Below, piece by piece: positions 32,879 through 37,390 of a stretch of 37,390 nt of DNA. Below the pieces are notes generated by a model. That model did not search any database. It worked only from the letters and a program-made list of their open reading frames with translations, and was not told the origin of the DNA. Position 1 is the first letter of the stretch. Each line of letters opens with the position of its first letter. A program made the translations under genes and the position numbers. Source of the stretch: Bacteroidales bacterium (GTDB lineage Bacteria > Bacteroidota > Bacteroidia > Bacteroidales > F082); assembly GCA_028277395.1 (NCBI GenBank), contig JANQGJ010000088.1, positions 1-37,390 of the forward strand, in the 5' to 3' direction.

Positions 32879-33673
32879 TTGACCGGCACAAAACAAATAT
32901 CTACTGTTACCATAATCGGTTCTGGTAATGTTGCATCATCACTTGCAGTTGCTTTTTTTGATGCAGGCATTTCGATCGAAGAGGTTTTCTCCCGTAATAT
33001 TTTGAATGCTAAAACACTAGCTGACAAACTAAATTGCAGACATAATGATGTTATAGCAGATATTAACACCAAATCTGATCTGTATTTACTTGCAATACCT
33101 GACAAGGAAATATCTAACCTGGCACCAAACCTAAATCACATAGGTGGTATAATTGCGCATACTTCAGGCAGTGAACATATTGAATCTCTGAGAATTGATA
33201 ATGGTGATTTTGGAGTATTCTATCCACTGCAAACCTTCACCAAGGGTAAAAATACCGATACAAGCAATATTCCCATTTGTATCGAAGGTTCTTCGGAGGA
33301 GGTATCAACACTATTATATGATCTTGCATGCAGAATAAGTAACAGGGTAGTATATCTTGACTCGCTCAGAAGACAATATCTTCACCTAACAGCAGTTACT
33401 GTTAATAATTTTAGTAATCTCATGTACCATCTTGCTCACGATATACTAAAAGAAAAAGACATTGATTTTTCACTGCTACATCCTTTAATAAAAGAAACAG
33501 CAATAAAAATATCGCATACGGCTCCCGGTGATGCCCAAACCGGGCCTGCCCGAAGAAATGATATATCAACAATTGAGAAACATTTTGAATTGTTAGAGAA
33601 TCATCCGGAGTATAAAGAGGTATATAAACTTTTAACAAACCAGCTAATTAGAAAGTATAATGACGAATTATAA
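32879..33673 (+). CDS. Rossmann-like / DUF2520 dehydrogenase-like protein
   Basis: A 264-residue protein with an N-terminal Rossmann domain (VTIIGSGNVASSLAVAF, about 9-25, GxGxxA type) and a C-terminal DUF2520 helical domain (LHLTAVTVNNFSNLMYHLAH, about 163-182). HTSGSEHIESL (about 94-104) and FYPLQTFTKGK (about 113-123) are conserved family segments. It resembles NADP-binding imine or ketopantoate-reductase-like oxidoreductases. The substrate is unknown. The start is a TTG, 2 nt after the previous stop, because no ATG lies before the Rossmann motif. It overlaps the KdsC-like gene by 14 nt, a sign of translational coupling. Confidence 0.85.
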   Translation: MTGTKQISTVTIIGSGNVASSLAVAFFDAGISIEEVFSRNILNAKTLADKLNCRHNDVIADINTKSDLYLLAIPDKEISNLAPNLNHIGGIIAHTSGSEHIESLRIDNGDFGVFYPLQTFTKGKNTDTSNIPICIEGSSEEVSTLLYDLACRISNRVVYLDSLRRQYLHLTAVTVNNFSNLMYHLAHDILKEKDIDFSLLHPLIKETAIKISHTAPGDAQTGPARRNDISTIEKHFELLENHPEYKEVYKLLTNQLIRKYNDEL

Positions 33674-34181
33674 AGAGAAACTCAGCAAAATAACAACATT
33701 TATGTTTGATTATGATGGTGTTATGACAGACGGAGCACTAACCCTACAACATGAAGGCCAGCCTTTAAGATCGGCTAACGTTAAGGATGGTTATGTACTT
33801 CAACTTGCAATAAAACTTGGTTATAGAATTGTTATTATTTCAGGAGGATTCTCCAAATCCGTGCAAAACAGGTTTGGGGCCCTTAATATTTCAGATGTTT
33901 TCCTTGGTGTAGAAGATAAAACTGTAGTATTTGATGATTATGTAAAAAAACATAACCTTCAACCTGAAGAGATAACCTATATGGGTGATGACATTCCTGA
34001 TTACAGGGTAATGAAAAAGGTTGGTCTTCCTGTATGTCCTATGGATGCCGTTGAGGAAATAAAAGATATCTCTTTGTACATATCAGATAAAGGTGGTGGA
34101 AGAGGTTGCGTGAGAGATATTATTGAACAGGTGTTAAAAGTTCAGGGAAAATGGATGACAGAAGAATCATTCAAATGGTAA
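33660..34181 (+). CDS. kdsC: KdsC-like 3-deoxy-D-manno-octulosonate 8-phosphate phosphatase (HAD family)
   Basis: A 173-residue HAD phosphatase of the KdsC type, which removes phosphate from KDO-8-phosphate in lipopolysaccharide core synthesis. The nucleophile motif is FDYDGVMTDG (D17, D19), motif II is ISGG and the metal motif is YMGDDIPD (about 106-113). The length is right for a capless KdsC. The start ATG overlaps the end of the Rossmann-like gene by 14 nt. The next gene, a prenyltransferase, begins 21 nt after its stop. The HAD family is certain; KDO-8-P specificity is inferred from length and the DGVMTDG motif. Confidence 0.88.
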   Translation: MTNYKEKLSKITTFMFDYDGVMTDGALTLQHEGQPLRSANVKDGYVLQLAIKLGYRIVIISGGFSKSVQNRFGALNISDVFLGVEDKTVVFDDYVKKHNLQPEEITYMGDDIPDYRVMKKVGLPVCPMDAVEEIKDISLYISDKGGGRGCVRDIIEQVLKVQGKWMTEESFKW

Positions 34182-34202
34182 TTATGCATTAAAGTTTATA
34201 TT

Positions 34203-35138
34203 GTGAGAACTGCCTTAAATCTTATCAGATGGCCTAATCTCATCATAATTACACTCAGCATGAGTTTTATGATGTATTTTATACTTATTCCTTCTTTAGG
34301 TATTAACCCCAATATGGCCGGGATGAATATACTGGAAACTTCCTTGTTGATAATATCAACACTGTTGATTGCAATAGGTGGGTATATTGTAAATGATATC
34401 TTTGATATAAATACAGACTCTCTTAATAAGCCCGGCAGGAATGCAATCGGAACCAAAATAACCGTGGTAAATGCGTACAGGATATACTGGATAACTACAA
34501 TTGGGGGAGTTATAACAGGTACAATTCTATCATATCTGATAAATCAGATCAATTTTGGATTGATCTTTCTGTTTAGTGCCGGACTCCTGTGGTTCTATTC
34601 CCAAAAGTATCAGTGTCAACCTTTTATTGGTAATGTTGTTATTTCTCTACTTAGCGCAATTTCATTCGGACTTGTATGGTTGTTCGAATTTTATTCATTG
34701 AGTAACAATGCTATGGTATTCACGCACATACAAACAGGATTTCCACATGTTAACAGGCTGGTAATCATTTATATGGGATTTGCCTTTTTTGTGAGTTTGC
34801 TCAGAGAGATGATAAAAGATATAGAAGATTACAAAGGTGACAATAGATTTGGTTGTATGACTTTTACAGTAAAATACGGTATTACAGCATCCAGATTGTT
34901 GTCAATCATTGTGGCATATGTTACTTTAATTGCATCCTTATTTGTTCTGTATTATTTTTACAATGCAGGATATTTTCTGTTAACCGGTGCATTTTCAGTT
35001 TTAAGCATACTGATAACCGTAATCACAATTAGATTACATAAAGCGTCAACTACAGAAAAATTCAGCAGTTTGTCGGTATATTTAAAAATTTTGATGATAT
35101 GTGGAATTATGTCGATGATATTATTTTACTTTGAATAA
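34203..35138 (+). CDS. UbiA-family prenyltransferase, geranylgeranylglycerol-phosphate geranylgeranyltransferase-like
   Basis: A 311-residue polytopic UbiA-type prenyltransferase with about eight hydrophobic segments. The first Asp-rich motif is NDIFDINTD (64-72), with the following LNKPGRN. The second is KDIEDYKGD (205-213), in the DxxEDxxGD-like form. These motifs and the length fit the geranylgeranylglycerol-phosphate geranylgeranyltransferase group described in archaea and annotated in many Bacteroidota. Menaquinone MenA and heme O synthases belong to the same superfamily and are the main alternatives. It uses a GTG start, 21 nt after kdsC. It sits between kdsC and maf as in other Bacteroidota. 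The substrate is inferred. Confidence 0.85.
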   Translation: MRTALNLIRWPNLIIITLSMSFMMYFILIPSLGINPNMAGMNILETSLLIISTLLIAIGGYIVNDIFDINTDSLNKPGRNAIGTKITVVNAYRIYWITTIGGVITGTILSYLINQINFGLIFLFSAGLLWFYSQKYQCQPFIGNVVISLLSAISFGLVWLFEFYSLSNNAMVFTHIQTGFPHVNRLVIIYMGFAFFVSLLREMIKDIEDYKGDNRFGCMTFTVKYGITASRLLSIIVAYVTLIASLFVLYYFYNAGYFLLTGAFSVLSILITVITIRLHKASTTEKFSSLSVYLKILMICGIMSMILFYFE

Positions 35139-35150
35139 TAATTAGTTAAT

Positions 35151-35780
35151 ATGTTAATTGACAGACTCTCGAAATATAATGTAATACTGGCCTCATCTTC
35201 ACCAAGGAGAAAACAGTTGCTTCAGGAATTAGGTATAAACTTTATAGTTAAGACGATGCAGGTTGATGAAAGTTATCCTGTTGGTTACCCGGTGGAAAAA
35301 GTTGCACAATACCTTAGTGAAATAAAAGCAGCAGCATTTCATAGTAGAGATTTAGATCGTAATACTTTGCTAATAACTGCTGATACTATTGTTGCTTTGG
35401 GGAATACTATTCTGGGTAAACCTAAAAGTATTGATGATGCCAAAGCAATACTTAACAAACTCTCAGGATGCAGACATGAGGTGATCACTGGTGTAACCTT
35501 TAGAACAATAACCAGAAGACATAGCTTTTCGGTTTCTACAGAAGTGTTTTTCAGGAATTTATCCAGCGATGAAATCAATTACTATGTTGATAATTTCAAA
35601 CCTCTGGATAAAGCCGGGGCTTATGGAATACAGGAATGGATCGGACATGTTGCAATTGATAAAATTGAAGGATCATATTTCAATGTTATGGGATTACCAA
35701 CACACAGACTTTATGATGAACTAATGTACTTCACCGATGATAGTAACAACAAGGACAGATCACTTATACTGGATATCTAA
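35151..35780 (+). CDS. maf: Maf family nucleoside-triphosphate pyrophosphatase
   Basis: A 209-residue Maf protein that hydrolyses non-canonical or canonical nucleoside triphosphates (dTTP, UTP or m7GTP types) to the monophosphate. The start motif is LASSSPRRKQLL (13-24) with the catalytic Ser/Arg. TADTIVALGNTILGKP (about 75-90) contains the key Asp, and GAYGIQEW (about 157-164) is also typical. Length is normal. It begins 12 nt after the prenyltransferase gene and ends the operon. The start codon is ATG. Confidence 0.95.
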   Translation: MLIDRLSKYNVILASSSPRRKQLLQELGINFIVKTMQVDESYPVGYPVEKVAQYLSEIKAAAFHSRDLDRNTLLITADTIVALGNTILGKPKSIDDAKAILNKLSGCRHEVITGVTFRTITRRHSFSVSTEVFFRNLSSDEINYYVDNFKPLDKAGAYGIQEWIGHVAIDKIEGSYFNVMGLPTHRLYDELMYFTDDSNNKDRSLILDI

Positions 35781-35900
35781 TTTCTTTTCATTAATGTTGA
35801 TTTAGCAGTCTTAATCCTACAAATAAAAATCAGGATAAGTCCAATTTAACTGTTAAAACAAAGGATAAAATAAATACACCACTGATTAAAAAAGTAGCCG

Positions 35901-35908
35901 TATATTTG
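35901..35908 (+). promoter_or_regulatory. Candidate -7 box of the surE transcription unit
   Basis: TATATTTG matches TAnnTTTG, 105 nt upstream of the surE start. No -33 TTG is obvious. The predicted leader is about 95-100 nt and contains an inverted repeat (separate entry). Confidence 0.45.
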
Positions 35909-35940
35909 CAACCCTGAGAATATTATGACTTGCACATCAT

Positions 35941-35976
35941 ATCTAATTCAGATGATTTAAGATCAGACGATTAGAT
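35941..35976. repeat. Inverted repeat in the surE leader
   Basis: ATCTAAT (35941-35947) and ATTAGAT (35970-35976) are perfect complements with 22 nt between them. The structure lies in the predicted surE 5' leader. A chance AT-rich pairing cannot be excluded. Confidence 0.3.
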
Positions 35977-36013
35977 TGCAGCAATGTTTTAATGGGATAA
36001 TTATAACTTAAAG

Positions 36014-36775
36014 ATGAAAAAACCACTCATATTAATTACAAACGATGATGGCATAGTTGCTCCGGGGCTACGCAAACTAATTTCTCTTGTTGAGCATCTT
36101 GGTGACATTATTGTTATAGCTTCTGAACATACTATGTCAGGGATGGCACATGCCGTTACTATCCAGAACCCTCTAAGAGTTAGATTAATAACTGAAAAAC
36201 CAGGGTATCGCGAATACTTAACTTCAGGTACTCCTGTTGACAATGTGAAACTTGGAAAACAAAAGCTGGCCGGCAGAATGCCCGATCTAATTCTTTCAGG
36301 TATAAACCATGGTTCAAACTCTGCTATAAACATTATTTATTCGGGTACAATGGGAGCAGTACTTGAGGGAGCAATCGATAAAATACCTTCAATTGGATTC
36401 TCACTGGACGATTACAGTCCTAATGCAGATTTCAGTCATACTGATGAATATGTATTATCAATTACCAAACATGTAATTGATAAAGGATTACCTGATGGTG
36501 TTTGTCTGAATGTTAACTTTCCAAAAATCACAGATGAACCTATAAAAGGAATAAAGGTATGTCGTCAGGCTGATGCAAGATGGGTTGAAGAATTTGAAGA
36601 ACGTAAAGATCCTCATGGCAGGACATATTACTGGCTTGCCGGCAGATATGAAAATGGCGATATCAGAAATGACACCGATGAGAAAGCACTGGCTGCTAAT
36701 TATGTATCTGTTGTCCCTTCACACACAGATTTTACCGCTCATGAGTATGTTGATAAAATACAGTTTACCAAATAA
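36014..36775 (+). CDS. surE: 5'/3'-nucleotidase SurE
   Basis: A 253-residue SurE phosphatase, which acts on 5'- and 3'-nucleoside monophosphates and polyphosphate. The N-terminal motif ITNDDG (8-13), with Asp11 and Asp12 as metal ligands, is followed by APG. LTSGTPVDNVKLG (about 69-81) and ILSGINHGSNS (about 93-103) carry the remaining metal and phosphate ligands. Length is normal. It starts at ATG 36014 and is followed after 8 nt by a small membrane-protein gene. In many Bacteroidota lpxB comes soon after surE; it is not visible in the remaining part of this window. Confidence 0.96.
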   Translation: MKKPLILITNDDGIVAPGLRKLISLVEHLGDIIVIASEHTMSGMAHAVTIQNPLRVRLITEKPGYREYLTSGTPVDNVKLGKQKLAGRMPDLILSGINHGSNSAINIIYSGTMGAVLEGAIDKIPSIGFSLDDYSPNADFSHTDEYVLSITKHVIDKGLPDGVCLNVNFPKITDEPIKGIKVCRQADARWVEEFEERKDPHGRTYYWLAGRYENGDIRNDTDEKALAANYVSVVPSHTDFTAHEYVDKIQFTK

Positions 36776-36783
36776 ATAGATCA

Positions 36784-37077
36784 ATGAAACCTGGTATTCT
36801 TAAAAGGGATGTTTGGGCAATAGGTATTATGATAGGTATTACTTTGCCATTCTTGTTGTTCATGTTACTTTATGCTGTTGATACAACAATCCACAACCTG
36901 TTAAAAATTAATCTGACTGAACATTTTCATTATTTGTTTTTGCTTAGTCTTACGGCTAATCTGTTTCCTATCAGACATTATTTTGTAAAGCTCAGATATG
37001 AAAAAACTGGTATGGGAATACTTCTTATAACAATACTGGCAATCCTGACATACTTTTTTATTTATTACGAATCCTAA
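36784..37077 (+). CDS. Small three-segment membrane protein downstream of surE
   Basis: A 97-residue protein with three hydrophobic segments (about 13-33, 47-62 and 77-94), probably an inner-membrane protein. No catalytic motif is visible. It starts 8 nt after surE and is likely cotranscribed. Small membrane genes in this position are common in Bacteroidota between surE and lpxB, but I do not know a function. Confidence 0.75.
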   Translation: MKPGILKRDVWAIGIMIGITLPFLLFMLLYAVDTTIHNLLKINLTEHFHYLFLLSLTANLFPIRHYFVKLRYEKTGMGILLITILAILTYFFIYYES

Positions 37078-37390
37078 ATAATTAATACATAAGATAATTC
37101 ACCGGATCAAGTTCTATAGTCATGCAACATTACAATCATAATGATAGATGAAATGAGCATAAATTTTCAGCATCCTAATATACCAACCGAGGATGATTAA
37201 AATTTTTGCGAAAGCGGAGATTTATCGGAGTGGTTCCATGGGTGCGAGAATTTTTTATTTAATTCATTATCAACAAAATAAAAAATTATAAACACATGAA
37301 ATGACCATAAACTTATTTAAGCATACCATACCGAATATGATTAAAAAAGTTTATGGGAAAGCGAAGCGGTTCCATCTGTCAGGAATTTTG
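37078..37390. other. Non-coding right end with repeat pair
   Basis: No coding sequence is seen in the last 313 nt. It contains two imperfect copies of an approximately 100-nt element (separate entry). The sequence between them is AT-rich. Confidence 0.6.
37147..37390. repeat. Two imperfect direct repeats of about 100 nt
   Basis: Copy 1 spans about 37147-37255 and copy 2 about 37295-37390, where the window ends. Both begin with ATGAAATGA followed by CATAAA, share GATTAAAA in the middle, GAAAGCG and then GGTTCCAT, and close with GAATTTT. Copy 2 lacks about ten bases present in copy 1 before GGTTCCAT. No open frame or transposase accompanies them. They look like members of an intergenic repeat family. 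Confidence 0.7.

Noticed and set aside
37078..37390. lpxB start after surE
   Set aside because: No open frame of the right type begins in this region; only repeats and AT-rich sequence are present.

Overview
The window reads as chromosomal DNA of a Bacteroidota bacterium, probably a marine or sediment Bacteroidales/Marinilabiliales-type lineage. The reasons are low GC, many intergenic TAnnTTTG promoter -7 boxes, TonB-dependent receptors with an N-terminal carboxypeptidase-regulatory-like domain, a type IX secretion (T9SS) component (PorT) with two proteins carrying T9SS C-terminal sorting domains, BACON domains, System II cytochrome c maturation (CcsBA) and the conserved order DUF7935 / DUF2520-Rossmann / KdsC / UbiA-prenyltransferase / Maf. 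The species cannot be named from the sequence alone. There is no rRNA, CRISPR array, transposase or phage module.

Layout. 1-654: non-coding, with a leftward promoter for a gene leaving the window and a cluster of GCCTGCC-type hairpin repeats. 655-6129: a CNNM/CBS membrane protein (+), then CcsBA and a DUF2027/Smr protein (-). 6281-11141: the most interesting block, a rightward four-gene set of an OprC/NosA-type TonB-dependent copper receptor, a small MmpS-like lipoprotein, an MbnP-family lipoprotein and an MbnH/MauG-type di-heme cytochrome. 11149-17034: three leftward genes, a cytidylate-kinase-like protein, a polytopic GT-C-like membrane protein and a secreted PKD + 4xBACON T9SS protein. 17353-20470: a trans-sulfuration-family PLP enzyme (+) converging on an SPFH/prohibitin protein and a TolB-like propeller (-). 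20571-24126: heptose-phosphate kinase, menaquinone methyltransferase, PorT, a conserved unknown and tRNA-Glu(UUC) with promoter and terminator. 24127-30154: an isolated unknown gene, a T9SS-exported alpha/beta hydrolase, and a TPP riboswitch controlling a TonB receptor plus a small secreted protein. 30336-32060: nitroreductase and aminotransferase (convergent). 32310-37077: the DUF7935-to-Maf operon, SurE and a small membrane protein. 37078-37390: two degenerate copies of an approximately 100-nt repeat.

How the genes fit together. The copper block predicts a pathway: copper crosses the outer membrane through a receptor whose plug/barrel carries the CxxxM...HxM copper site known from OprC, and is handled by an MbnP lipoprotein whose tryptophan could be oxidised by the co-encoded di-heme MbnH. 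CcsBA, encoded just upstream on the other strand, is the kind of enzyme that attaches heme to MbnH's two CxxCH sites. A second receptor is under a TPP riboswitch and so is predicted to import thiamin or a precursor. PorT and the two T9SS cargo proteins show a T9SS in this organism. Menaquinone methylation plus CcsBA indicate respiration with menaquinone and c-type cytochromes.
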